A DNA stretch of 64,000 nt from Modicisalibacter coralii (GCF_004117855.1 NZ_QWBW01000014.1:1-64000); one strand, 5' to 3'. Positions 26,983 to 37,976 are shown, counted from the stretch's first letter. A program made the numbers and translations. Notes: generated by a model from the sequence alone, not told the origin.

Positions 26983-28268
26983 CCGGGAAACGCTGCGCCT
27001 CCTATTACGCGGCATCGATCGTCGAGGAATCCGCGTACCCGATGCTGGAGGGCGACCATCGCGTCGACGTGGCGATCGTCGGCGGCGGCTTCACCGGCGT
27101 GGCCAGCGCCGTGGAACTCGCCGAGCGCGGCTATCGGGTCGCCGTCGTCGAGGCCCACAAGATCGGCTGGGGCGCCAGCGGTCGCAACGGCGGTCAGGTC
27201 ACCGGCAGCCTGTCGGGGCAGGACGCCATGCTCAAGCAGTTGCCGCGCACCCTGGGCGACGCCGCCGCCGACTTCGTCTGGGATCTGCGCTGGCGGGGCC
27301 ATCGGATCATCCGCGAACGGGTCGAGAAATACGCGATCCCCTGCGATCTCAAGTTCGGCCACCTGCAGGCCGCCTACCAGCCGAGCCATTTGAAGGCGCT
27401 GCGCGACGATTACGAGGTGTCGCAACGTCACGCCATCGGCGAGCACGTCCACTGGCTCGATTCGGCTGCGGTACGCGATGTACTGGGCACCGAGCTCTAT
27501 CACGGCGCGCTCCGCAACGACTACAACATGCACCTGCACCCGCTCAATCTCTGCCTCGGCGAGGCGCGGGCGGCGGCGGGCCTGGGGGTGCAGCTCTTCG
27601 AGCACTCGCCGGTGGTGCGCATCGACCATGGCGATACACCGGCGGTGATCGGCGAGCACGGCCGGATCACCGCCGACAGCGTGATCCTCGCCGGCAACGC
27701 CTATCATCGTCTCGAGCGCAAGCGGCTCGGCGGCAGGCTGTTTCCGGCCTCGCTGGGCATCGTCACCACCGAACCGCTGTCCGACGACCTGGTCGCGGCC
27801 ATCGATCCCGAGGACCTGGCGGTCTACGACACCCGCTTCGTGCTCGACTACTACCGCCTGACCGCCGACAAGCGGCTGCTGTTCGGCGGCGGCGCCAACT
27901 ACTCCGGGCGCGACTCCGAGGACATCGCCGCCGAGTTGCGTCCGCGTCTCGAGCACACCTTTCCGCAGCTCGCCGGCGTGGCGATCGACTACCAATGGCA
28001 GGGCATGGCGGGCATCGTCATCAACCGCGTGCCGATGCTCGGCAAGCTCTCCGATCACGTCTACTACGCCCAGGGCTACTCCGGCCACGGCATCGCCACC
28101 TCGCACATCGTCGGCGAGATCATGGCCAACGCCGTCGACGGCTCGCTACGCGAGTTCGACGCCTTCGCCGACGTGCGCCACCTGCGCGTCCCCCTCCATG
28201 ACCGGCTGGGCAACACCCTGCTGGCCGCCGGCATGTGGTACTACCAGCTGCTCGAGAAACTGCGCTGA
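26979..28268 (+). CDS. FAD-dependent amine/amino-acid oxidoreductase (PuuB/DadA-like)
   Basis: A 429-residue DAO-family flavoprotein. FAD-binding VDVAIVGGGFTGVASAVELAERG is at about residues 27-49, GASGRNGGQVTGSL follows, and YAQGYSGHGIATSHIVGEI is the C-terminal FAD motif. It most resembles gamma-glutamylputrescine oxidase (PuuB/OrdL). It would oxidise an amine or amino acid to the aldehyde or keto acid in the cytoplasm. It is the first full gene of an operon with an NhaC-type transporter and a second, different oxidase of the same family; substrate unknown. Confidence 0.88.
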   Translation: MTGKRCASYYAASIVEESAYPMLEGDHRVDVAIVGGGFTGVASAVELAERGYRVAVVEAHKIGWGASGRNGGQVTGSLSGQDAMLKQLPRTLGDAAADFVWDLRWRGHRIIRERVEKYAIPCDLKFGHLQAAYQPSHLKALRDDYEVSQRHAIGEHVHWLDSAAVRDVLGTELYHGALRNDYNMHLHPLNLCLGEARAAAGLGVQLFEHSPVVRIDHGDTPAVIGEHGRITADSVILAGNAYHRLERKRLGGRLFPASLGIVTTEPLSDDLVAAIDPEDLAVYDTRFVLDYYRLTADKRLLFGGGANYSGRDSEDIAAELRPRLEHTFPQLAGVAIDYQWQGMAGIVINRVPMLGKLSDHVYYAQGYSGHGIATSHIVGEIMANAVDGSLREFDAFADVRHLRVPLHDRLGNTLLAAGMWYYQLLEKLR

Positions 28269-28326
28269 CCCCTCACCCCCCGCCCCATCACGAGGCACAA
28301 CAACAAGACTCCGAGGTGACGACGAC

Positions 28327-29694
28327 ATGCAATACGACAACCCCGTCATTCTACTGCCCACGGTCGTGGTGCTGGCGCTCGCGTTGTGGACGCGCCGCGC
28401 CCTGGAACCGCTGGTCTTCGGCGCCTTCGTTGGCGCCCTGCTGATCGGCCCCACCGACGCCCTGAGCACCCTCAGCGAAAGCCTGATGAACGTGATGACC
28501 GATGCCGACGTGGCATGGGTGATCATGGTCTGCGGGCTGATGGGCAGCATCATCGCCCTGCTGCTCAAGTCGGGCGCCTCGCGCTCGTTCGCCGATGGAC
28601 TGATGCGCTATACCACCAGCAAGCCCCGCGCGCTGATCGGCTGCTGGCTGATGGGCATCATCCTGTTCGTCGACGACTACCTGAACTCGCTGGCGATCGG
28701 CACCTCGATGCGCCAGGTGACCGACCGCTTCAAGACCTCGCGGGAGATGCTCGCCTACGTGATCGATTCCACCGCGGCACCGATCAGCGTGCTGATCCCG
28801 ATCTCGACCTGGGCGGTGTTCTTCGGCACGCTGATCGAGAAGAACGGCCTCGCGGCGGACGGCCAGGGTGTCTGGGCCTACATCCAGGCGATCCCCTTCA
28901 TGTTCTACCCGATGATCGCGGTGCTGCTGGTGCCGCTGGTGGCTTACGGCAAGCTGCCCGCCATCGGCCCGATGAAACGCGCCGAGCGGCGCGCCATGGA
29001 GACTGGACGCTGCGTGCCGCCGGGCTCCGAGCACATCGACGAGGAGATCGCCCACCTGCAGGCGGACGACGACACCCGCAGCAGCATCTGGCTGTTCCTG
29101 CTGCCGATGGCCTCGCTGGCGTTCTTTACCTGGTGGTTCGACCTCGACTTCCTGATGGGCATCTTCGTCACCCTGGCCGGGATGATCGTGGCCTTCATCG
29201 GCCTGCGCAAGCTCACCCCGGGTCAGACCTTCGACAACATCCTCGAGGGCTTCAAGTCGATGCTCGATGCCCTGGCGGTGCTGGTCGCCGCCTTCCTGTT
29301 CAACGAGATCAACACTACCCTGGGGCTCAACGACTACATCATCGGCCTCGTCGAACCGCTGGTCTCGGCGGCGCTGCTGCCCTTCCTGATCTTCACCGTG
29401 ATGGGCTTCGTGTCCTTCGCCACCGGCTCGAACTGGGGCGTGTTCGTGATCATCCTGCCGATCGTCGCGACGCTGGGGCAGAACCTCGGCGCCGACATGA
29501 CGCTGGTGATCGGCGCCACCCTCTCCGCGAGCACCTTCGGCAGCCACGCCTGCTTCTATTCGGATGCCACGGTGCTGACCGCCCAGGCCAGCGGCTGCAC
29601 GCCGTTCCAGCACGCCGTGACGCAATTGCCCTATGCCGCGCTGGCCGGCGCCATCGCCGCGACCATGTACCTGGTGATGGGCATGACGGCATGA
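28327..29694 (+). CDS. NhaC-type Na+/H+ antiporter family transporter
   Basis: A 455-residue membrane protein with about 11-12 helices of the NhaC/MleN superfamily (GIILFVDDYLNSLAIGTSMRQVTDRF and FATGSNWGVFVIILPI are characteristic). Family members exchange Na+ and H+ or couple to organic substrates such as malate/lactate or amino acids. Placement between two amine oxidases suggests it imports their substrate rather than acting only in salt tolerance. The start at 28327 (MQYDNP) is chosen by family length; the longer open frame upstream overlaps the oxidase gene. Confidence 0.85.
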   Translation: MQYDNPVILLPTVVVLALALWTRRALEPLVFGAFVGALLIGPTDALSTLSESLMNVMTDADVAWVIMVCGLMGSIIALLLKSGASRSFADGLMRYTTSKPRALIGCWLMGIILFVDDYLNSLAIGTSMRQVTDRFKTSREMLAYVIDSTAAPISVLIPISTWAVFFGTLIEKNGLAADGQGVWAYIQAIPFMFYPMIAVLLVPLVAYGKLPAIGPMKRAERRAMETGRCVPPGSEHIDEEIAHLQADDDTRSSIWLFLLPMASLAFFTWWFDLDFLMGIFVTLAGMIVAFIGLRKLTPGQTFDNILEGFKSMLDALAVLVAAFLFNEINTTLGLNDYIIGLVEPLVSAALLPFLIFTVMGFVSFATGSNWGVFVIILPIVATLGQNLGADMTLVIGATLSASTFGSHACFYSDATVLTAQASGCTPFQHAVTQLPYAALAGAIAATMYLVMGMTA

Positions 29695-29717
29695 TCGCGC
29701 CGACTCGGGAGACGACC

Positions 29718-31127
29718 ATGGACGACACCCCGCCGCCCAATTACTGGCGCGCCAGCCTCGACCGCGAATTCGCGACACGCCCGTCGCTACGGGGCCGGCA
29801 AAAAGCCGACGTGGCGATCATCGGCGCCGGCTTCACCGGGCTGTGGACCGCCTACTACCTCAAGACGCTCGACCCGCAACGCGAGGTGACGGTGATCGAG
29901 GCCGAGCGGATCGGCCACGGTGCCTCGGGGCGCAACGGCGGCTGGGTAATCGGTAGCCTCGCCGGCCTGGAACGCCATGTCGGCGATCTCGACCGTGCCC
30001 GCCGCCAAGACTGCTGCCGAGTGCTCGCCGACAACGTCGACGCCCTCGGCGCGACCCTGGCGCGGGAAGGCATCGCGGCCGACTTCCACAAGGGCGGCGC
30101 GATCTACGCCGCGGCGCGCTACCGCGACCAGCTCGCCATCCAGCGCGACTACCTCGCTCATCTCCATGAGCTGGGGCACAGCGAGACCGACTGTCATTGG
30201 CTGAGCGCCGACGAACTGACCCGACTCGCACGCTTTCGCAAGCCGTTCGGCGGCATCTACCAGCGTCAGGTCGCCACCGTGCACCCGCTCAAGCTGCTCC
30301 ATGGCCTCGCCGAGACCCTGGAACGCCTGGGCGTGATCCTCCACGAGCAGAGTCGTGCCCAGCATGTCGACGGTGGGTGCGTGCAAACCCGGGAAGGCAG
30401 CGTCACGGCACCGATGATCGTCTGCGCCACCGAGGGCTATGCCGAACGCCTGGCAGACTTCCGGCGCCACGTGATTCCGGTGCACAGCCTGGTGATCGCC
30501 ACCGAGCCGCTGAGCGAGGCGCAATGGCAGGCGGTGGGCCTGGACGACCGGCCGACCTTCGCCGACGCCAGCCGGCTGGTCAATTACGGTCAACGCAGTG
30601 CCGACGGGCGGCTGATCTTCGGTGCCCGCGGCAGCTATTCCTACGGCGCCCGGCCGCGTCACGGCCAGGCCATCGACCCGGCGGCGATAGACATGCGCCG
30701 CGACCTGCTGGTCGACCTGTTCCCGGCGCTGGAAGGCATCCGTGTCGATCACGGCTGGGGCGGTTCGCTGGGGCTGTCGCGCAACTTCCGTCCCCACGCC
30801 ATCGTCGACCGCGACGCGGGCCTGGCCACCGCCGGCGGCTATGCCGGCGAGGGCGTCGCCGCCTCGCACCTGTTCGGGCGCACCCTGGCCGAGCAGATCC
30901 TCGGCCACGACAGCGAACTGACCGGTATGCCCTGGGCCTTCTCCCGGGGCGGCCATCGCCAGTTGCTCAAGCGCTGGGAGCCCGAGCCGCTGCGCTGGCT
31001 GGCCGCCCAGGCGATCACCCTCAGCTACGCCGGCGAGGAGGCGCTGATGAAGCGCGAGCGACCGGCGCCGCTCATCAAGCCGGCGCTGACCCGGCTCAAC
31101 GACGTCTTCGCCTCGGTCATCGAGTGA
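29718..31127 (+). CDS. FAD-dependent oxidoreductase, second DAO-family enzyme
   Basis: A 469-residue flavoprotein with FAD-binding ADVAIIGAGFTGLWTAYYLK at about residues 28-47, GHGASGRNGGWVIGSL and GYAGEGVAASHLFGRTLAEQI. It is related to, but clearly diverged from, the oxidase at 26979 and carries a C-terminal extension of about 60 residues. The ATG at 29718 has GGGAGA upstream; an ATG at 29691 overlapping the transporter stop (ATGA) would add nine residues. It ends the GntR-linked operon. Confidence 0.87.
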   Translation: MDDTPPPNYWRASLDREFATRPSLRGRQKADVAIIGAGFTGLWTAYYLKTLDPQREVTVIEAERIGHGASGRNGGWVIGSLAGLERHVGDLDRARRQDCCRVLADNVDALGATLAREGIAADFHKGGAIYAAARYRDQLAIQRDYLAHLHELGHSETDCHWLSADELTRLARFRKPFGGIYQRQVATVHPLKLLHGLAETLERLGVILHEQSRAQHVDGGCVQTREGSVTAPMIVCATEGYAERLADFRRHVIPVHSLVIATEPLSEAQWQAVGLDDRPTFADASRLVNYGQRSADGRLIFGARGSYSYGARPRHGQAIDPAAIDMRRDLLVDLFPALEGIRVDHGWGGSLGLSRNFRPHAIVDRDAGLATAGGYAGEGVAASHLFGRTLAEQILGHDSELTGMPWAFSRGGHRQLLKRWEPEPLRWLAAQAITLSYAGEEALMKRERPAPLIKPALTRLNDVFASVIE

Positions 31128-31154
31128 TTCGCTCGAGCGACATCATCCTGTCAT

Positions 31155-31191
31155 ATTAACGCTTGACGTTATTAACGCAGAACGTCACTAT
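31155..31191 (+). promoter_or_regulatory. higBA promoter and autoregulatory operator
   Basis: ATTAACGC occurs twice (31155-31162 and 31171-31178), and TGACGTT (31164-31170) pairs with AACGTCA (31181-31187) across a ten-base spacer. A -35 TTGACG (31163-31168) and a weak -10 CACTAT (31186-31191) are 17 bases apart and lie inside the repeats. HigA dimers would repress here; the start codon is only seven bases further on, so the leader is very short. Confidence 0.6.
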
Positions 31192-31197
31192 CACGCC

Positions 31198-31476
31198 ATG
31201 ATCATCTCGTTCAAGTGTGGGGATACCGAGAAGCTGGCCAGCGGGCGTCGCGTCAAGCGCTTTGTGAGTTGCGAGCGGGTTGCGCTGAGAAAGCTCCGTC
31301 AGCTTCAACTCGCCAACCAACTGGACGACCTCAAAGTACCGCCCGGCAATCGGTTGGAAGCGTTGCGTGGTGATCGCCGAGGCCAGTACAGCATCCGGAT
31401 TAACCAGCAGTTTCGATTGTGCTTCCGGTGGACCAAAGCTGGCGCGGAAGATGTCGAAATCGTTGATTATCATTAG
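31198..31476 (+). CDS. higB: HigB toxin (RelE superfamily)
   Basis: A 92-residue ribosome-dependent mRNA interferase of the HigB type. The core LRKLRQLQLANQLDDLKVPPGNRLEALRGDR and the C-terminal YSIRINQQFRLCFRW...VEIVDYH are all present. It comes before its antitoxin, the order usual for higBA, with ten bases between. GC content is lower than in neighbouring housekeeping genes, consistent with horizontal acquisition. It appears intact. Confidence 0.92.
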   Translation: MIISFKCGDTEKLASGRRVKRFVSCERVALRKLRQLQLANQLDDLKVPPGNRLEALRGDRRGQYSIRINQQFRLCFRWTKAGAEDVEIVDYH

Positions 31477-31486
31477 GGGGTGACTT

Positions 31487-31801
31487 ATGCGCGGTATTGA
31501 TCCCGTAACGCCTGGCGAGCTGCTGAAGGAAGAGTTTCTTGAGCCCATGGGAATCTCTCAGTATCGCCTTGCCAAGGAAATTGGAGTACCGGCTCAGCGT
31601 ATTGGGCAGATCATTGCTGGAAAGCGCTCTATAACCGCCGATACGGATCTGCGACTCTGTCGTTTTTTTGGACTAACCAATGGCTACTGGCTCCGTGCGC
31701 AGGCGGCTTACGATACCGAAGTGACTGAAGAGGCTCTGGCCGATCAGCTGAGCAATATTCGCCCCTGGAATTCGGGCTCACCCGCAGACCGCAGGGCGTA
31801 G
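31487..31801 (+). CDS. higA: HigA antitoxin (XRE-type HTH)
   Basis: A 104-residue antitoxin and autorepressor with the HigA helix-turn-helix (TPGELLKEEFLEPMGISQYRLAKEIGVPAQRIGQIIAGKRSIT, in two blocks at about residues 8-50). The ribosome site AGGGGG lies seven bases before the ATG, stronger than that of the toxin, which would favour antitoxin excess. Length is typical. Confidence 0.93.
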   Translation: MRGIDPVTPGELLKEEFLEPMGISQYRLAKEIGVPAQRIGQIIAGKRSITADTDLRLCRFFGLTNGYWLRAQAAYDTEVTEEALADQLSNIRPWNSGSPADRRA

Positions 31802-31849
31802 CCGGTTGCGTCACTCGGGCGCGCCAAGAACGCCGGTATGCTTTCCCGC

Positions 31850-33400
<1,551 letters not shown>

Positions 33401-33544
33401 GAACCCGGAACCTCGAAAACGGCAGTCGATGGAGAAGACGGCGTCACGGCAATGTGACTCACTCGTAAAGATATTCTGACACCAAGGCGCGTCGCGATCC
33501 ACGGAGATCGGGTTCCTGTGCTTTTTTGCGACTCGACATCGTCA

Positions 33545-33566
33545 TTCGTCAGGTTTTCTTGACGAA
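33545..33566. promoter_or_regulatory. Inverted repeat in the phhR-phhA divergent region
   Basis: TTCGTCA-N8-TGACGAA, perfect seven-bp arms, 118 bases before phhA and 145 before phhR. It does not match the TyrR box (TGTAAA-N6-TTTACA), and no good TyrR box is visible in 33401-33683. It is therefore either a diverged PhhR site or the site of another regulator. Confidence 0.45.
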
Positions 33567-33683
33567 AATGGCGTATCTCTCCCGCCTGCCGTCCCATGAA
33601 GCCCCTCCCCGCGCCGACCGGCGGCACCTACGCTGAAGGGCATTCCTTCCCGACAACGACAACTTGCCAAACGGGAGCCCGAG

Positions 33684-34481
33684 ATGGCGAAACAGACCCG
33701 GTATCAGGCCCACCATCCCGACGCCGACGGGATCATCCACTACAGCGAGACCGAGAACGCCACCTGGCAGACGCTGATGGCGCGCCAGACGGCGATCATC
33801 GAGGGGCGCGTCTGTCAGGAATACCTGGACGGCCTGGAACGCCTGGCCCTGCCCATGGAGCGTATTCCCCAACTGGGTGACGTCGACCGTGTCCTGCAGG
33901 CGACCACCGGCTGGCGCACCGCCCCGGTCCCGGCGCTGATTCCCTTCGACACCTTCTTCGAGCTGCTCGCCAACCGCCGCTTTCCGGTGGCCACCTTCAT
34001 TCGTACCCCCGAGGAGCTGGACTATCTCCAGGAGCCGGACATCTTTCACGAGATATTCGGTCACTGTCCGATGCTCACCAACCCGGCATTCGCCGAGTTC
34101 ACCGAGACCTACGGCAAGCTGGGACTGGCGGCGAGCAAGCAGGAGCGTGTCTATCTGGCACGGCTTTACTGGATGACCGTCGAGTTCGGCCTGGTCGACA
34201 CGCCCCAGGGCCGGCGCATCTACGGTGGCGGCATCATCTCCTCGCCCAAGGAGACCTTCCACGCCCTGTCCGACGTACCGGCGCATCACCCCTTCGATCC
34301 CATCGACGCCCTGCGCACCCCCTACCGGATCGACATCCTGCAACCGCTCTACTACGTCATCGACGGCCTCGACACGCTCCACGAACTGGCCGGCCGCGAC
34401 ATCATGGCGCTGGTCCACGAGGCCATGGCACTGGGGCTCTATGCCCCCACTTTCGAACCCAAGCAGGCCGCGGGGGCCTGA
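33684..34481 (+). CDS. phhA: Phenylalanine 4-hydroxylase
   Basis: A 265-residue, single-domain bacterial enzyme converting phenylalanine to tyrosine with tetrahydropterin and O2. The iron ligands are visible as the HEIFGH motif (His122, His127) and Glu167 in MTVEFGL. No regulatory ACT domain is present, as expected for bacterial forms. It heads the phhABC operon opposite its regulator. The ribosome site GGGAGCCCGAG precedes the ATG. Confidence 0.96.
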   Translation: MAKQTRYQAHHPDADGIIHYSETENATWQTLMARQTAIIEGRVCQEYLDGLERLALPMERIPQLGDVDRVLQATTGWRTAPVPALIPFDTFFELLANRRFPVATFIRTPEELDYLQEPDIFHEIFGHCPMLTNPAFAEFTETYGKLGLAASKQERVYLARLYWMTVEFGLVDTPQGRRIYGGGIISSPKETFHALSDVPAHHPFDPIDALRTPYRIDILQPLYYVIDGLDTLHELAGRDIMALVHEAMALGLYAPTFEPKQAAGA

Positions 34482-34534
34482 CAGGCACCCGCCGCCATCA
34501 CTACCCTGAAACGACACCTCTCATGGAGCCGACG

Positions 34535-34891
34535 ATGAGCCAGCTTTCCGAACAAGCCTGTGAAGCCTGCAGCTGGGACGCCCCCCGGGTCACCGACAGC
34601 GAGATCGAGCAACTCAAGCCCGCGATCCCCGACTGGCAGATCCTCGAGCGCGATGGCATCATGCAACTGGAACGCGTCTTCACGTTCCGCAACTTCAAGC
34701 AGGCCCTGGCCTTTACCAACCAGGTCGGAGAGATCGCCGAAGAGGCCGGTCACCATCCGGCACTGCTGACCGAATGGGGCAAGGTCACCGTGACCTGGTG
34801 GTCCCACTCGATCAAGGGTCTGCACAGGAACGACTTCATCCTAGCCGCCAGAACCGACGAGGTAGCACAGTCCAATGTTCGAGCAGATTGA
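34535..34891 (+). CDS. phhB: Pterin-4a-carbinolamine dehydratase
   Basis: A 118-residue enzyme that regenerates the pterin cofactor after each PhhA turnover. The PCD motif is complete ([21 protein letters not shown], in pieces, His73/His74/Pro75, with Asp100 later). The start at 34535 (MSQLSEQA) has GGAG eight bases upstream; an in-frame ATG at 34523 would add four residues. Its last 17 bases overlap the start of phhC. Confidence 0.95.
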   Translation: MSQLSEQACEACSWDAPRVTDSEIEQLKPAIPDWQILERDGIMQLERVFTFRNFKQALAFTNQVGEIAEEAGHHPALLTEWGKVTVTWWSHSIKGLHRNDFILAARTDEVAQSNVRAD

Positions 34892-36065
34892 GCGGGTCCC
34901 CGGTGATGCCATTCTCGGGTTGATCGATGCCTTCAAGAAGGACACCAATCCGCAGAAGGTCGACCTGGGTGTCGGCGTCTATCGTGACGAGAACGGCAAC
35001 ACCCCGATCCTGCGCTCCGTCAAGGAAGCCGAGGAGCGGCTGCTGAAGAACGAGACCACCAAGAGCTACATCGGCTCTCACGGCGATCCGCGTTACGGCC
35101 AGGCGATCCTGCCGCTGGTGCTCGGCGAGGACTCCCCGGTGCTGGCCGCCAATCGCGCCAGCGCCACCCAGTCGCCGGGCGGCACCGGTGCCCTGCGACT
35201 GGCGGCGGACTTCGTCAAGACCAACCTCCCCGGCAAGGGCATCTGGGTTTCCGACCCCACCTGGCCCAACCACCTGGGCATCTTCCATGCCGCCGGCATC
35301 GAGCTGCACAAGTACCCCTACGTCGACGCCGACAACCGCCTCGACTTCGACGGCATGTTCGAGGCACTCAAGCGCATTCCCGAAGGCGACGTGGTCGTGC
35401 TGCACGCCTGCTGTCACAACCCGTCGGGTTTCGACCTGTCGAAGGCGCAGTGGCAGCAAGTCCTGGAGGTGGTTCGCGAACGCAAGCTGCTGCCGCTGAT
35501 CGACTTCGCCTACCAGGGCTTCGGTGACGGGCTCGACGAGGACGCCTACGGCGTGCGGCTGTTCGCCGAGAGCCTCGACGAAGTACTGATCACCAGTTCC
35601 TGCTCGAAGAACTTCGGCATCTACCGCGAGCGCACCGGCTGCTTGATCGTGGTCGCCAAGGACAGCGAGCAGATGGAGAACGTGCGCTCGCAGATCGCCA
35701 TCGTCGCCCGCGAGAACTACTCCAATCCCCCCGCCCATGGCGGCTCGATCGTCATCGAGATCCTCGAGTCCGCCGAACTGGCCGCCCAGTGGCGCCAGGA
35801 AGTCGCCGAGATGCGCGACCGCATCAACGGCCTGCGGCGCGATTTCGTCGATGCCCTCAAGCCGCACGGGCTGGACGAGCGTTTCGCCTTCATCGCCGAG
35901 CAGCGCGGGATGTTCTCCTACACCGGGCTCAACGCCGAACAGGTCGACCGCCTGCGCGACGAGTACAGCATCTACATGGTGCGCTCCGGCCGCGCCAACG
36001 TTGCCGGCCTGGTCAGCGACAACCTGCCCTACGTCGCCGAGGCGATCGCCAACGTCGTCAAGTGA
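34875..36065 (+). CDS. phhC: Aromatic amino acid aminotransferase (TyrB/PhhC)
   Basis: A 396-residue class I PLP aminotransferase. The PLP-binding lysine lies in [15 protein letters not shown], and the substrate arginine in [11 protein letters not shown] near the C-terminus. It is very close to the AspC/TyrB family (YKKDTNP-like start [21 protein letters not shown]). It is overlapped with phhB, so it most likely transaminates tyrosine and phenylalanine in catabolism. A strong terminator follows at 36087. Confidence 0.93.
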   Translation: MFEQIERVPGDAILGLIDAFKKDTNPQKVDLGVGVYRDENGNTPILRSVKEAEERLLKNETTKSYIGSHGDPRYGQAILPLVLGEDSPVLAANRASATQSPGGTGALRLAADFVKTNLPGKGIWVSDPTWPNHLGIFHAAGIELHKYPYVDADNRLDFDGMFEALKRIPEGDVVVLHACCHNPSGFDLSKAQWQQVLEVVRERKLLPLIDFAYQGFGDGLDEDAYGVRLFAESLDEVLITSSCSKNFGIYRERTGCLIVVAKDSEQMENVRSQIAIVARENYSNPPAHGGSIVIEILESAELAAQWRQEVAEMRDRINGLRRDFVDALKPHGLDERFAFIAEQRGMFSYTGLNAEQVDRLRDEYSIYMVRSGRANVAGLVSDNLPYVAEAIANVVK

Positions 36066-36086
36066 CCACGCTGGCCTGACCGCCTG

Positions 36087-36114
36087 CAGACGCCCGGGCC
36101 CGCCCGGGCGTCTG
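36087..36114 (+). terminator. Terminator of phhABC
   Basis: Thirteen-bp perfect arms CAGACGCCCGGGC and GCCCGGGCGTCTG around CC, 22 bases after the phhC stop, followed by TCGTTC. Confidence 0.8.
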
Positions 36115-36253
36115 TCGTTCACCGGACTCTCCAACCCCCATCGCGCATCACCGCCGTCGCCCTGCACTGACGTCCGCCCACGGCTTGCCGCCCCCCGCCC
36201 CCTCGGGGACAATGTCGGCCTTTGCCGCCATGCTCCGGGAACCCGACGCCTCG

Positions 36254-36685
36254 ATGAGACATGCAGTCGCCGTCCACGACGTGATCTGGCAACTGGCCTT
36301 CCAGTTCAAGATCGCCACCAAGCAGGCCATCCGTGACTACGGCTTGCCGCTCAACGGCATGCACATGCATCTGCTGCGCCGAATCCGTGACCGTGCCGAC
36401 TGCACGGCCAACCGGCTGGCGCAGGACACGCGCCGCGACAAGGCGCAGATCACCCGCACGCTCAAGGAACTCGAAGGCATGGGCCTGATCGCGCGCTCCC
36501 CGAACCCCCGCGACGGGCGCAGCCAGATCGTCGCCCTGAGCGACACGGGGCAAGCACTGATGCGGCGCACCGATCAGGTGGAACGTGACGTGGCGGGCCG
36601 TCTGCTGGAAGGGCTGAGCGAGGCGGACGTGACGACCTTCCTCGGCCTGGCGCACAGGATGCTCGACAACCTCGACACCGCATGA
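36254..36685 (+). CDS. MarR family transcriptional regulator
   Basis: A 143-residue winged-helix repressor. The DNA-binding region (CTANRLAQDTRRDKAQITRTLKELEGMGLIARSPNPRDGRSQIVALSDTG) has the MarR wing motif DGRS. The start is uncertain: 36254 (MRHAV) gives usual family length, while 36212 (MSAFAA) has a better upstream GGGG. Neighbours give no clue to the ligand. Confidence 0.87.
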   Translation: MRHAVAVHDVIWQLAFQFKIATKQAIRDYGLPLNGMHMHLLRRIRDRADCTANRLAQDTRRDKAQITRTLKELEGMGLIARSPNPRDGRSQIVALSDTGQALMRRTDQVERDVAGRLLEGLSEADVTTFLGLAHRMLDNLDTA

Positions 36686-36721
36686 CGGCGCGAGGCCGCC
36701 CGTCTCCCGCGGCAGTCGACG

Positions 36722-36755
36722 AAAACGCCCCGACGGGCCGCAGCCAGTCGGGGCG
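36722..36755 (-). terminator. Terminator of the lipoprotein gene
   Basis: CGCCCCGAC (36726-36734) and GTCGGGGCG (36747-36755) form the stem; on the minus strand it is followed by TTTTC (36721-36725). It also stands opposite the end of the MarR gene. Confidence 0.8.
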
Positions 36756-36779
36756 AGGTACTGACTTGGGCGGCCTCGG

Positions 36780-37433
36780 TTAAGGCGACGAAGACGAGTT
36801 GTCGGAACCGCCGTCATCCGGCTCGCCGTCGGGGGCCGGGATCTCCTGCTGCTGCTTGACGTCCTGCTGCTGGGCTTCCTCGAACTGCTCGTTGATTTCG
36901 CGCTCGGCTTCCTTGAAGCGTCGCTCGGTTTCCTTGAGTGCCTGGTCGACGTCGCCCTGGGTATCGTCCCACGACCCGTCGCCGGCTGCCTCGGCATCGC
37001 CGTTCCCGATGCTGCCGTCGGTCTCGGGCTCGTCCGCAGCGCCGTCACCGGCGCTTGCCGACGCCCCGGCCTGCGCCGTGTCGGCGTCATCGCCCGCGAC
37101 GGCGCCGTCATCGGCCGGCGCTGACGCGTCGTCGGCAAGGGTCGTATCACTCCGGTCGTCCGACGGTGCTGCCGGGGTCGACGAGGTCTCGCCGGCCTCC
37201 CGCGCCGAGCGGCTCTCGCCGGCGGCCGGCTCGCGGGAGGGGCGTGAACTCGCCTCGCCGGTCGCGGCGCTGGCGTCCTGCGCGGCTTGCGACGACGCCA
37301 CCGACGACTGGCTCGGCGCGTCGGTGGTATCGCTCTGTCCCGACGCGCTCGACGCCTCGTCATCACCATTGCAGGCCGACAGGCCCAGAACCAGTACCGT
37401 CACGGCGGCGAGTTTCCAGGGCATCTTGGGCAT
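36780..37433 (-). CDS. Low-complexity acidic lipoprotein of unknown function
   Basis: A 217-residue protein with a lipoprotein signal peptide; the lipobox LSAC puts the acylated cysteine at about residue 21 (followed by NGDDE). The mature part is almost entirely Ala, Ser, Asp, Glu, Gly and Thr, then a charged helical stretch (ALKETERRFKEAEREINEQFEEAQQQ, in pieces) likely to form a coiled coil, and a disordered acidic tail. Such acidic composition is typical of halophile surface proteins. No family is recognised. It is probably in the outer-membrane inner leaflet, or surface exposed. Confidence 0.75.
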   Translation of the reverse strand: MPKMPWKLAAVTVLVLGLSACNGDDEASSASGQSDTTDAPSQSSVASSQAAQDASAATGEASSRPSREPAAGESRSAREAGETSSTPAAPSDDRSDTTLADDASAPADDGAVAGDDADTAQAGASASAGDGAADEPETDGSIGNGDAEAAGDGSWDDTQGDVDQALKETERRFKEAEREINEQFEEAQQQDVKQQQEIPAPDGEPDDGGSDNSSSSP

Positions 37434-37520
37434 CGATGTTCTCCTTGAGTTCGGTGGGTCGGCCAGACGGCCGCTATTGCAGCAAACGCCATGCCACGGC
37501 GCAACAGGGCGCCCGGCAGC

Positions 37521-37976
37521 TCACTCGCCGATATCCTCGTTCCACACCTCGGGGTGCCGGGCGATGAACGTGGCCATCAACTCGCGACAGGCCGCGCTGT
37601 CGAGCACCTCGAGCTCGACGCCCCTCTCGCGCAGGTGGGCCTCGTCGCCCAGGAAGGTGCGATGCTCGCCGATCACCACCCGGGGAATGCCGTAGAGCAG
37701 GATCGCCCCGCTGCACATCGGACAGGGCGACAGCGTGGTGTAGAGCACCGACTGGCGATACACGGCGGCGGGCAGTCGCCCGGCGTTTTCCAGGGCGTCC
37801 ATCTCGCCGTGGAGCACCACGCTGCCCTTCTGCTGGCGGCGATTGTGGCCGCGACCGATGATTCGCCCGTCGTGGACCAGCACCGAGCCGATCGGCACCC
37901 CGCCCTCTTCCAGCCCCTGGCGCGCCTCGTCGATCGCCGCCTGCATGAAGGCGTCCACGACCTCATTTTCTTCCAT
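37521..37976 (-). CDS. Cytosine deaminase, yeast Fcy1-type
   Basis: A 151-residue zinc deaminase. The metal site is LHGEMDALENAGRL (His56, catalytic Glu58) and LSPCPMCSGA (Cys85, Cys88). The sequence follows fungal cytosine deaminase rather than TadA or guanine deaminase, including YGIPRVVIGE and the C-terminal WNEDIGE (Fcy1 ends WFEDIGE). It would convert cytosine to uracil, the substrate of the reductive pathway encoded at 9.8-15 kb. The usual bacterial CodA belongs to a different superfamily. The deaminase is not physically linked to the pyrimidine locus. Confidence 0.85.
   Translation of the reverse strand: MEENEVVDAFMQAAIDEARQGLEEGGVPIGSVLVHDGRIIGRGHNRRQQKGSVVLHGEMDALENAGRLPAAVYRQSVLYTTLSPCPMCSGAILLYGIPRVVIGEHRTFLGDEAHLRERGVELEVLDSAACRELMATFIARHPEVWNEDIGE

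Noticed and set aside
31155-31801. higBA as part of a prophage or integrative element
   Set aside because: No integrase, attachment-site repeats or phage genes flank it; both sides are ordinary metabolic genes.
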